Shown here in pieces: positions 1 to 10,029 of a stretch of 64,000 nucleotides of DNA. Location of the stretch: assembly GCA_047967505.1 (NCBI GenBank), contig CM106539.1. One strand, written 5' to 3'. Position numbers and translations under genes: made by a program. Source of the DNA: Dipteris shenzhenensis (lineage: Eukaryota > Polypodiophyta > Polypodiopsida > Gleicheniales). Below the pieces are notes generated by a model, which was not told the DNA's origin, searched no databases, and saw only the letters and a list, made by a program, of their open reading frames with translations. The number at the start of each line of letters is the position of its first letter. Positions within the stretch are counted from its first letter, which is position 1.

Positions 1-31
1 CTTGAGAATAATAAGCTGATTTGTATGTATG

Positions 32-204
32 TGTGGGGGTTAAAGGTCACTGTGCCTTTACCCCGGTTATGTACAATACTCAAACACATATATAAATGAA
101 TGAAAAAGAAGATTAGGGTGGTTCTGCACCCACCAAAACTTGTGTGGCTCTCTGTCTCTCTCTCTCTCCTTCTTTCGTTCTTGCTTCCGTTGAGAGCACT
201 CTCA
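32..204 (+). repeat. 5' LTR of the first copia element
   Basis: The 173-bp LTR begins TGTGGGGGTT and ends CACTCTCA, giving the usual TG...CA ends. It matches 5587-5759 almost base for base, apart from small changes in the CT-rich tract near 150-175. A possible TATA-like stretch (acatatataaatg) lies at about 86-98. LTRs this short are common in some copia lineages. Confidence 0.95.
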
Positions 205-206
205 AT

Positions 207-218
207 TGGTATCAGAGC
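207..218 (+). other. Primer binding site (initiator Met tRNA)
   Basis: TGGTATCAGAGC lies two bases after the LTR end. This is the standard plant copia primer site, complementary to the 3' end of initiator methionine tRNA. Confidence 0.93.
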
Positions 219-1689
219 CCGGGTGATCTAGCTGAGCGTGCATGAATGCTTAGAAGCTCAAAAGCTCTGTGGGAGGAAGGAGAAGCTCTGTGGGAGGAAG
301 GAGAAGCTCTGTGGGAAGCTTTGTGGGTGACTTTACTTGCATCCAAGTGTGCAGAGACCTTGGAGGAACCTTTGGAAAAGTCACTTTGGCTTTGCGAAGT
401 AGTTTTGAGAGCCTGTTAAGTGTTTTCAAAGAAAAAGTCGTTTTTTGAGCTTTTCCCTATTCCGTTCGATGACAGAGACTCCGTATTGACTTGTAGAGGC
501 AACTATTGCTTGCTTTTGGTGTCCACTTGACTTCAGGAGCTTGGAAACACCTTCGTTCTTGAATCTGGGATCATTTCATTGGATTTCTGACTCACTGTGT
601 CAGTTTCTGCGTTTTTTGCCTGGGTGTTGGAACTCAAGTTTGGAGCAACCATTTGCAGATCTGTCAGTTCCAGTGGACTCAAGAGGTCCTAAAACTTCTA
701 TGTTGCTCATCATTTGCACTCTGATGGAGTTTACAAACAGCTCTGTTTCTAAAAACGTTTTTTAGTCCGTGTGTTGGACCCAGTGATTGAGACCACGGTT
801 TTCAAAACCGTCTGTCCCATTGCGTTTCCAATGCCCAAAAACCCCTACCTGTCAGTTCTTGTGCGATTCGGTGGAGGATTTTCAGAGTTATAGATCTCTG
901 TGTATTCGATTTCGTCTCTTTGTTATGCATTTTTCATTCTAAGGTTTTGAAACCTTAGATTTATGCCACATGGCAGTGGATAAGTGTTGACTCCCATTTC
1001 TCACTCATCGGTTGGGATTTTGGAGTTCTGGCAGAAGAGAGATATTTGCAGATTTTCTTACTGAGTCTGATTATGCAATGGCACCCATGTTTTGAGGCAT
1101 CTCAGGTTCTATTTTTAGTAGCGGTCATTACCGTGGGACTATGATTTCTTGAGCATACCTTATGCAGATCACTCTGGTTGTAATTTGAGCAGTGTGCACT
1201 CATTCATGGTATGCATTGGGTTGCAGTGGATGATTTATAGGCCATTTGGATGCATTGCAGTCCTTATTGGATGCACTGATAGGCCCAAATTGCCTTGTGG
1301 GATGCTATTTTTATGGACGCTTTGCACATGGATGCTATTTTATGCTGAGGGACAGCTTTGACACATTGCAGGTGATGCACTTATAGTGCTATGCTCTCTT
1401 GGATGAGATATTATTGATGCATATACCAGTGGATGGTGTTTATGCTTGAGTCATTTGGCACTTATTGGCATTTTGGATTGCCATTGCAGTTGGCATTTTC
1501 TTTTGGGCCAGATTTGCTCATATAGATGCATAGTATATGCACATGAGTCAGATGCATCTTTTGATGCTTTAAGCTTTGAGTTTTGGTGATATTTCACTCT
1601 ATTGTGGCATACACATTTGGGTGCACCTGGTATTTGGTGTGATTCTCTCTTGCAGGCACTAGCATTTGGGATTTTGTTTCATTTGCATC
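219..1689 (+). other. Long non-coding leader of the first copia element
   Basis: About 1.47 kb separates the primer site from the gag start, which is long for a copia element. It has no convincing reading frame; the short ORFs at 541-765 and 1149-1361 resemble nothing. A 22-23 bp unit with core GAAGCTCTGTGGGAGGAAG is repeated about three times at 260-326. From about 1240 to 1640 the words gcatttgg and gatgca recur. It may hold packaging or splicing signals, but none can be identified by eye. Confidence 0.7.
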
Positions 1690-4600
1690 ATGGCATCCTC
1701 TTCCATGTCTGAAAAGGAGTTTTTCAGCATTAAAAAGTTTGATGGGACAAACTTTTCTTTGTGGAAAGAACAGATAAGGGAAGGGATGTGCTTTTTCAAA
1801 AGAAGCAGATTAAACCCTTGGCAGGGATTAAAGCTAAGCCTGCAAATATGTCTGAGGATGATTGGAATAAGTTGGATGCATTAGCAAAATCTACTATTAG
1901 AATTCATCTTGCAGAGTCAGTTTATTTCACAGTAGTAAATGAGCAGACTATGGAAGATTTGTGGAAGAAACTGTGTGCCACTTATGAAAAGGAAACTGCC
2001 TCTAATAAAGTTTACCTCATGAAGAGGTTGTTTGAGCTATAGATGAAGGAAGGGGTCTCCATTGCTTCTCATTTGAATGAATTCAATATTATTTTCAGCC
2101 AGCTTCAGGCTCAAAAGATGAATTTTGATGTGGAGACTAAGGCAATATTTCTCTTATGTTCATTACCATCCTCATGGGATACCTTCCGCACAGCTGTCAG
2201 TAACTCTGCACCTGGTGGAGTACTAAAATTTGATGATGTTGTGGGTAGCTTGTTGGCCGAGGAGATTAGATGGAAGTCTATGGATAGCAACAAGCAGGAT
2301 GCAGCCTTAAATGTGCAAAGGGGCAGATCACAGTTCAGGGGGAAGTCCCAAGAAAGAGGGAAGTCTCATAGCAAATCTAGGGCATGGAACATTGAGTGTT
2401 ACCACTGTGGCAAGAAGGGCCATATGAAAAAGGATTGCTACAAGCTGAAAAGAGAGCAAAAGGATAAGAAAAAGAATGCAAATTGGGGTGCAAATCAAAA
2501 GGAAGAGAGTCCAAGGGAGGACAAAGGAAAAGTGAAGATCCAGGAGATCAATGCAGTCACACATGATAGTGACAATGACGTTCTCTTCATGTCTAGTTTA
2601 TATGTAGAGTTGCTTACCACTTCAGATGATGCATATTCCCAGGATTGGATTTTGGATTCTGGTGCTTCATTCCATGTTACTCCCCATAGGGAATGGTTCT
2701 CCACTTATGACAGTGGAAAGACAGGTTGTGTGCATCTTGGAAATGACTATGCATGTGACATAGTGGGAGCAGGTGACATAAAGTTTTCTTTTGCAAATGG
2801 GTCTGCATTTGTTTTAAAACATGTGAGACATGTGCCTAAGCTAACCAAGAGTCTTATTTCAGTGGGTCAGCTAGATGATGCTGGTTTTCACACCACTTTT
2901 GGCTTTCAGAGTTGGAAAATTCAGAAGGGCTCTATGCTTTTGGCCAGGGGTGCCAAGTGTGGGACTTTGTATCCCTTACATGTATCAGGGGTGTTTGATC
3001 ATGTTGTTGCAATAACCGAGCAGCCAAGCACTTCTTTGTGGCATTGCAGGTCGGGGCACATGAGCCAGAATGGAATGAAACTCTTATGCCATTTGGGTTA
3101 TGTACCGTATTTGAGTTTCTCTGATTTTGAATTTTGTGAGCACTGTCTCTATGGGAAGCAGACTAAATCAGCCCATAAAAGAAGGGGAAAGAAAGAGTTT
3201 GAAAAGCTTGATTTGGTGCATTTAGACATATGTGGTCCCATGCCTACACGGTCATTAGGCAGGGCTGAATACTATGTGACATTCATTGATGATGCAACTA
3301 GGAAAGTGCGGGCTTATGCTATAGCTCAGAAGAGTGATGTGTTCCAGGTATTTTAGAAATGGCTGGCCTTGGTTGAGAATCAGTCAGGTAGAATGCTTAA
3401 ATGCCTACGGACTGACAATGGTGGAGAGTATCTCTCTCATGACTTTTAGCATTTCTATGATACACGTGGGATTAAGAGGGAGCTCACATCCCCTCGTACT
3501 CCAGAGCAAAATCCAGTTGCAGAAAAGATGAACCGTACCATTCAAGAAAGGATGCAATGCATGCTTTCCAATGCAAGTCTTTCTGCTGGTTTTTGGGTTG
3601 AGGTAATGAAGACTGCAGTGCATGTGATCAATAGATCCCCTAGTAAGAGTTTGTATAGTGGTATTCCTGAAGAGGCATGGAGTGGCAAGAAGCCTTCTTA
3701 CTCTCATTTGCATATATTTGGGTGTGAGGCATATGCACATGTGCCAAAAGAGCTTCGAAAGAAGCTAGATCCTAAGTCTAGGAAATGCACCTTTCTAGGT
3801 TATGGTGAAAGTGGAGAGATGGGCTATCATCTCTGGGATCCAGAAGCAAAGAAGATCATACGCAGCCATGATGTAGTCTTCAATGAGAAAAAGATGCATA
3901 AGGCACCCATGAGGGATGTGGAAATGAGGAGAATCACTTTCCAGGATGTGAATCCACGTGCATATGTTGATATACAGCAAGCTGTCCATGCACCAAATGT
4001 GCAAGAAATGGTACCACCAAGTACTCCCACAAGTATACAATCAAGGGTAGATGATGGATCATCTATTGGTGGAAATGATGAGCCAAATGTGGCTGATATG
4101 CAGGTGGGACAGCAAGCTGAAATTCCTTTGAGAAGATCATCTAGAGTGTCTAGACCACCTGATAGGTTTGTTCCAGGGGTAGACTATGTGATGCTTACTG
4201 ATTGCGGGGAGCCTTCTTGCTACAGAGAGGCTATGATGCGCGAGGATCAACACAAGTGGGAGTATGCTATGCAATCAGAGATGAGTTCACTTATGAAGAA
4301 TAAGACTTGGGACTCGGTTTCTTTGCCACATGGAAAGAAAGCATTGCCATGTAAATGGGTCTACAAAATGAAGGTCACAGGTGATGATGTGCCTAGGTAC
4401 AAGGCCCGTTTGGTCACTGAAGGGTTCAAGCAAGAGAAGGGTGTGGACTTTGATGAGATATTCTCTCCGGTTGTGAAGATGACCACACTTAGATGCATGC
4501 TTGGACTAGTGGCATCAGAGGATATGGAGCTTATGCAGATGGATGTCAAGACAGTTTTCTTGCATGGGGATTTGCATGAGGAAATTTACATGGTGCAGTC

Positions 4601-5533
4601 GAAAGGCTTTGAAGAAAAGGGCAAAGAGCATTTAGTTTGCAAGCTAAAGAAGAGTCTCTATGGTCTTAAGGAAGCCCCTAGAGAATGGTATCAAAAGTTT
4701 GATGCTTTCATTTGGTCCCAGGGTTTTAGAATGAGTGAAATTGATCACTGCCTCTACACTAAAAGGGCTAAGGATAATAGCCTGATAATCTTGGCACTAT
4801 ATGTGGATGATATGCTATCGGCTAGCGAGAATACTTATGAGCTAGATGCATTAAAGGCCAAGTTGCATGAGGCCTTTGATATGAAGGATTTGGGATTTGC
4901 AGGTCATATTCTTGGTATGCGCATCACGCGTGATCGGAGTAGGAAACTCCTTTGGCTTTCACAAAAAGAGTATGTTACAAAAGTATTGCAGCATTTCAAT
5001 ATGGAGGGGGGGAAGGCAGTGAGTACTCCATTGCCTCCATATGTGAAATTGAGTCATACAGATAGTCCCAAATCAGATGAGGAGAGGGCCATGATGGCCA
5101 AGGTTCCTTATGCATCAGCAGTTGGGAGTCTTATGTATGCTATGATAGCTACACCTTTGCAAGTGGTGTAGTGTCGTGGATGTCTGACGACAGAAATGCG
5201 TTGCTTTATCTACCACAGAGGCTGAGTATGTTGCAGCCATAGAGGGTTGCAAGGAGGCTATATGGCTTGATCGACTAGTGGGAGGGGATTCATACAGGTG
5301 TACCGACATTGCACAGTGATTCCATGAGTGCTATTCAGCTAGCACGAAATCCGGTCTTTCATGCAAAGACCAAACACATTGAGGTCAGGTACCATTTCAT
5401 CAGGGAGGTACTTGAGGACAAGTGCATAGAGCTTGTCAAGGTTCATAGAGATGATAACCCTGCAGATATGCTGACGAAGAGTCTACCTAGTCAGCAGTTT
5501 GAGTATTATCATGTATTGATGGGCATTGGATAG
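1690..5533 (+). pseudogene. Copia gag-pol polyprotein, decayed
   Basis: Gag probably starts at the ATG at 1690 (MASSSMSEKEFFSIKKFDGT). The frame shifts near 1775 and continues in the frame used by 1761-2042. A TAG at 2040-2042 precedes the main frame, which runs from 2043. A CCHC zinc knuckle (CYHCGKKGHMKKDC) lies at about 2398-2438 and the protease motif DSGA at about 2655. The pre-integrase zinc site is at 3040-3160. The integrase D and E residues are at about 3414 and 3522 with the classic 35-residue gap. RT carries YVDD at about 4799-4810. In-frame TAG codons occur at 3354 and 3447. Near 5148 roughly 70-75 residues between RT and RNase H are missing compared with intact copia proteins. 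The RNase H tail continues in shifted frames to 5533 (HAKTKHIEVRYHFIRE). Confidence 0.92.
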
Positions 5534-5575
5534 TATGCTCACTGGTTGTTCTCCCTTAAAGGCACATTGTCCTTT

Positions 5576-5586
5576 AAGTGGGAGGT
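5576..5586 (+). other. Polypurine tract
   Basis: AAGTGGGAGGT lies directly before the 3' LTR, where plus-strand synthesis is primed in LTR retrotransposons. Confidence 0.8.
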
Positions 5587-5759
5587 TGTGGGGGTTAAAG
5601 GTCACTGTGCCTTTACCCCGGTTATGTACAATACTCAAACACATATATAAATGAATGAAAAAGAAGATTAGGGTGGTTCTGCACCCACCAAAACTTGTGT
5701 GGCTCTTTGTCTCTCTCTCTCTCCTTCTTCTGTTCTTGCTTCCGTTGAGAGCACTCTCA
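5587..5759 (+). repeat. 3' LTR of the first copia element
   Basis: It is the near-identical partner of 32-204, with the same TG...CA ends, and is followed directly by the target duplication tgtatg. Confidence 0.95.
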
Positions 5760-6070
5760 TGTATGATCATGAATTTGGTAGTCAACCGGAGAATGACTTC
5801 GGTGAGGAAATGTGTTTCTCAGTCACTTATCAACTCCAAGGGGCATCCATATCTAGATATCACTTGCTCATACAAAAACTTCATAGTTGATCTAGAATCA
5901 GCTTTTTTAGTCACTCTCACTTCAACCCACTTTGTAAAGTAGTATATTGCAACTATGATATATCGGGCTTGTGAATTTCTTATAGTCGGACTTATTAGTC
6001 CCATGAAATCTATTCCCCATTTCTCAAAGGGTTGAGATGCTAAGTGTTGGCTCTTTCCTACTGCTTTCAT
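5760..6070 (-). pseudogene. Ty3/gypsy integrase fragment, split by the copia insertion
   Basis: Read on the reverse strand this encodes an integrase core (HLASQPFEKWGIDFMGLI, then YIIVAIYYFTKWVEV, then YGCPLELISD). The coding sequence is interrupted at 5760 by the copia element and resumes at 31-1, where the reverse strand reads KSAYYSQ. That matches the KSSPYYSQ segment of the related integrase at 57861-58397. Bases 1-31 and 5766-6070 were therefore neighbours before the copia element landed. The fragment fades out at about 6070-6120. Confidence 0.85.
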
Positions 6071-6293
6071 AGGAAGAGCTGGGTTTTCTCAGTATGTAGG
6101 GTTCCGAGGTTTTTGTCACCTACAGATATAGTGGGGTTGTTGGTTGTAGTATACGTGTAGCTTAGGACCTCGAGTCATGTTCCAGTGAGAGATGTAGGCT
6201 TAAGTGTGGTAAGCAAACAAAGTGCATGCATGTGTAAAAGGAAAGTGTATCATCTGGTTGAGGTAATGAAGGCTTTCACCTTCATTGGGGGTT

Positions 6294-6440
6294 GTAGGGT
6301 TTAGGAGGAGTTTAAAGGTTAGAAGGAGGTTCTAGGGTTAGAAGGAGGTTCCAGGGTCTAGAAGGAGTTCCAGGGTTTAAAAGAAGGTTCCAGGGTTTAG
6401 AAGGAGTCCAGGGTTAGGAAGGAAGTTCCAAGGTTCAGGG
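6294..6440 (+). repeat. Degenerate minisatellite
   Basis: A unit of about 19-23 bp built on GGTTCCAGGGTTTAGAAGGA is repeated about seven times with many small changes. The GGGTTTA core resembles telomere-type DNA, but the unit is longer and irregular. Confidence 0.75.
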
Positions 6441-6811
6441 TAGAGTACATGGTGGAGAACTCGTCTCCCTCGTAGATCATGGAGTTTAAGGGTTGAGGAA
6501 CAAAGGTTTTAGGGGGAGCATATGAGTGGGAGAGGAAGAAGGTGTAAGAGCATGGGTAAAAGAAGAGAGAGGAGGGAGGAGGAGGACGAAGAGGAAGGAG
6601 GAGGAGGAAGGAGGAGAGGGAGAGGATGGGTTGCAAGGTTGGAGGAGAGGGGAGGGGGAGTTGCAAGGTTAGGACATGCTTTTGGGCGTGGAGTGCAAGG
6701 AAGCATGGACACTTGAGACAAATGATTGGAATACCAAAGTAGACTCAACACAATGCCCCAAAGAGTGTGGGCTTCATTCCATTATGGGGTATTTATACAA
6801 GGGATACTTTG
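6441..6811. other. Purine-rich low-complexity DNA and unassigned sequence
   Basis: From 6520 to 6670 the + strand is almost only G and A (gaggaggaggaag and variants). Open frames on both strands here are products of base composition. 6671-6811 shows no recognisable gene. Confidence 0.7.
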
Positions 6812-7430
6812 GCAAAAATGTACAGCATAAATATGCAAGCCAGGAAAATGCAGCTCAAGCAGGAGTTGCACAATGTGCAGAGAGAAAATATGAGCATCAA
6901 TGAGCTTCCATTAGGTCGCCAGTGGAAGATGATGATTTAGTTTCTGTGACCTTGAATGGTCTAGGAAAAGATTATGCACAGTTCCAGACATCCATTGCCA
7001 TCTGTGAAAAATTTCTTGATCTTGAGGAGTTGTTTGCTCTTCTAATTTCTGAAGAGCAGAGAAATGGTGGTGCATCTTCTTTAGGAGGAACTTCAAAAGA
7101 AACTATCTTCTACTCAAATGCTGGAAGAGGTAGAGGCAGAGGTAGAGCAGGCCGATCTGGAGGCTATGGTAGAAATTAGAATATTCAGCAAACTCAAGAA
7201 AACCAGTCCTATGGAGGAGGACGTGGTAACTCTAGAGGCAGGGGGAGCCAAAGAGGTCATGGTGAATGGCAGAGAGGCCAAAATGCAAACAGCAATGTTG
7301 AATGCTACTACTATGGTAAAATTGGTCATATGGCTAAAGACTGCTACAAAAAGTAGAATGACATCATGAATGGAAAATTGTAGCAAGAAATTATGCATCT
7401 TCTAGTAGACAGGGTGATGATAGAAATGAG
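6812..7430 (+). pseudogene. Copia gag, decayed
   Basis: The stretch QLKQELHNVQRENMSINE is readable at about 6850-6900. After a short deletion the frame 6922-7179 continues with SPVEDDDLVSVTLNGLGKDY, LISEEQR and an Arg/Gly-rich tract. The zinc knuckle at about 7299-7350 reads CYYYGKIGHMAKDC, so its second cysteine has become tyrosine. Frames change several times. The gag family is clear; the copy cannot make an intact protein. Confidence 0.85.
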
Positions 7431-7439
7431 CATCTGTTT

Positions 7440-8845
7440 ATGGTGCAGCACATGACCAATTCTGTGACAAGTACACAAGAAAGCAATGATGTGTGGTATG
7501 TCGACTCAGGTGCGTCAAACCACATGACAGGTCATGCAGAATGGATGCAGGATGCAAGGAAAATGAAAAAACCAAGATTTGTGGAGATTGGTGATGATAC
7601 TTCACATCCTATCGTGCAGATTGGTAAAATTCATTTGTCTATGCAGGATGGGAGAAAGAAATACATGTCTGATGTATTTCATGTCCCGAATATCACCAAC
7701 AACTTGGTTTCTATTGGCCAAATGGTTGAGCAGGGCTTGCAGGTTAGATTTAATCCTCATGGATGCTTTGTTGAGGATATGAAAAATAACGGTTGCTTGA
7801 TAGCAAAAGGAAAGAAGAAGGGCAGGATGTTTACGTTGGATGCGGACATGCCTGAATTGAGTGTAGCAATGTTTGCACATGGGACTGGTGTAGTTGCAGA
7901 TATTAATATCTGGCATAAAGGCATTGGTCATGTTAATGTACAGTGACTTAAATCAATGCAGGCCCAAAATATTGTTGCAGGATTGCCAAAATTCAAGGTT
8001 GCAGAAATGCATAAGGTATGTGAAGCCTATCAATTTGGAAAACAGGCAAGGAAACCATTTTTTAGACATGTTCAAGAGAGTAAGAAGCCATTGTAATGAA
8101 TCCACTCTGATGTGTGGACTACTAAAGCTGCATCTATTGGAGGCTGTCATTATTTTGTCACTTTTATTGATGACTACAGCAGAAAAGTTTGGGTGTATTT
8201 TATGAAAAAGAAAAGTGAAGCCTTTGGGCATTTCAAAGCTTTTAAAGCTATGGCTGAAAAAGACACAGCCCTACAAATAAAATGCCTAAGGTCAGATGGA
8301 GGGGGAGAGTACCTCTCAAATGAGTTTGCAAGGTTCCTACAGGAGCATGGCATAAAGCAGCAATATTCATGCAGTCATACCCCACAGCAAAATGGACTTG
8401 CAGAAAGGAAAAACAGGCATATTGGAGAGGTATCTCGGGCCATGCTAAATGAAAAAGACCTACCAGATTATTATTGGGTTGAAGCAGTTGCTACAGCAGT
8501 TTACATAATGAACAAGATTCCCACGGCAGCAATACATGGCATGACACTAGAGGAGATGTATACTGGTAGAAACCACATATTTCTCATTTGAAAATTTTTG
8601 GTTGCACTGCCTATGTTCATGTGCCAGATGAGTTGAGGCCCAAGTTGGATCCAAATGCTGAGAAGTGCATCTTTATTGGTTATTCTCTACAACAGAAAGG
8701 GTGTAGATGCTATAACCCTTCTACTCGTAAGTTTACAGTGAGCAAAGATGTTGTTTTTGATGAGATGAGTAGTTGGCATAAACCAATAAATGTGATTGAT
8801 GATGTAGATGCACAAAATGGTAATGCTGCACAAAATTCACAGTAG
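7440..8845 (+). pseudogene. Copia protease and integrase, decayed
   Basis: 7440-7946 holds the aspartic protease (WYVDSGASNHMTGH, catalytic Asp at about 7503) and the start of the pre-integrase zinc site. In-frame stops fall at 7944 and 8095. 8112-8591 is the integrase core: the Asp of CLRSDGGGEY is at about 8295 and the Glu of NGLAERKN at about 8403, the conserved 35-residue spacing. After a frameshift near 8588, 8588-8845 carries the domain after integrase (KIFGCTAYVHVPDELRPKLD). Further stops occur at 8843 and 9059. Confidence 0.88.
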
Positions 8846-8872
8846 CAATCACAAAATATTAGTGGACCTGTA

Positions 8873-9616
8873 GTGTCCTCTAGCAGTGGTTCACATACTT
8901 TGCCATGGATAGGCAGATTGAGATCAGGAGAATCTCGTCAAAGCAATGCAGATAGTGGTACACAGGTATCACGAAAAGGAAAAGAGAAGGTAGATCAGCC
9001 CATGTTTGATGTGAATGTAGGTCACTCTTATGTGGATGGTGAATCCAATGGCTCAGAATAGAGCATTGATGATGAGTTGGGTATTCCTTCTATTGTTACA
9101 CCTGGAGTAAGGAAGACCAGGGATGTTTTGAGAGCACCTAGAAGTGAGCCTATTTTGTGCAGGTCTACCAGAGCTAGGTATCATGTGGATAGGCTGAAAT
9201 ATGATGGATTTACAGCCATTCACTATGCCTATATGGTCAAAAAGATACAGGAACCAGAACCCACTTCTTTTGAGCAAGCCATGGGAAAAGAAAAATGGGA
9301 GAAAGCCATGGATGAAGAAATGTATGTCATTTATTGTGACAACATGAGTAGTATACACTTAGCAAATAACCCAGTCTATCATGCTAGAACAAAGCACATT
9401 GAGGTGCATTATCACTATGTGTGGGAGAAGGTTTTACTAGGTCTTATTAATCTAGTTTATGTCAGCACAGAGGATCAGGTAGCTGACATATTCACGAAGG
9501 CATTGGGTGCAGAGAAGCTGCGCAAGTTCAGAGACCTACTTGGTGTGCAGGAATTGGGATTGAGCTCGAGGGGGAGTGTTGAGATATCGAGCTCCACTTG
9601 CGATATGCCAGGGTGA
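8873..9616 (+). pseudogene. Copia RT/RNase H remnant with the RT core deleted
   Basis: The linker after integrase leads into the very start of RT (EPTSFEQAMGKEKWEKAMDE) at about 9255-9320. The next residues, VIYCDNMSSIHLANNP, already belong to RNase H. The conserved RT body, including YVDD, has been removed with the frame kept. The RNase H end (ARTKHIEVHYHYV, then ADIFTKALG) is well preserved and runs into the polypurine tract. Confidence 0.85.
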
Positions 9617-9928
9617 CTGTTGTGCATTTATGTCACCGACTTGTTAGCTGCAGATGCAGTTGGTACACCGCCCATGAATAATAGCTGGATGACAGCTATC
9701 CTTATGTACTCTAGTTCGTGGCTCAGTTAGTATGCCACCTTAGTTAGCTGAGTTTGGTTTGAGACCCACATATAGAATTCTTCTATTTCTTTGTACTAGA
9801 GTTCTTTTGGCTTTCACAACTAAGAAGAGGAAAATTGTTTTCAGCCTCCACCTTTGTGTGTATTCCCCCATTGTGTATGTGAGAAAGCCGCAAATGAGTC
9901 TCCTTCCTTCTCTCCCACTATCTTCACA
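9577..9928 (+). repeat. Probable 3' LTR of the second copia element
   Basis: It starts TGTTGAGATATCGAG directly after the purine tract GAGGGGGAG, the expected LTR start. The end at 9928 (ATCTTCACA) was chosen only because it ends in CA before the sequence changes character. There is no second copy in the window to confirm it. Confidence 0.6.
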
Positions 9929-10029
9929 AGTGTGTATGTTGGCTTCCCATTTTTTATGCCGTGGAACTGCATAGAACTTGGGATGGGTTCTGAGACATGG
10001 AGGTGCCCGTAAGTACTCCTTTAAGAAGA

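Larger units (their letters stand above)
32..5759 (+). mobile_element. Ty1/copia LTR retrotransposon, structurally complete, coding region decayed
   Basis: Both LTRs (32-204 and 5587-5759), a Met-tRNA primer site (207-218), a polypurine tract (5576-5586) and gag-pol in copia order (gag, protease, integrase, RT, RNase H) are present. The six bases tgtatg lie directly before the left LTR (26-31) and directly after the right LTR (5760-5765), as expected for a target-site duplication. By eye the LTRs differ at about three positions, so insertion is fairly recent, yet the coding region has a frameshift, several stops and a deletion near the RT/RNase H border. It may therefore have been copied by trans-acting proteins, or have decayed since. 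It sits inside a reverse-strand gypsy integrase. Confidence 0.95.
6812..9928 (+). mobile_element. Second Ty1/copia element, 5'-truncated and internally deleted
   Basis: Gag, protease, integrase and RNase H segments follow each other in copia order, ending in a polypurine tract (GAGGGGGAG, about 9568-9576) and a probable 3' LTR from 9577. No matching 5' LTR or primer site is visible upstream. The first recognisable gag codons are at about 6812. The reverse transcriptase core is missing. This lineage differs from the first copia element in both protein and LTR sequence. Confidence 0.85.

Noticed and set aside
541-1361. Small ORFs in the copia leader as genes
   Set aside because: They lack any family resemblance and lie between primer site and gag, where coding is not expected.
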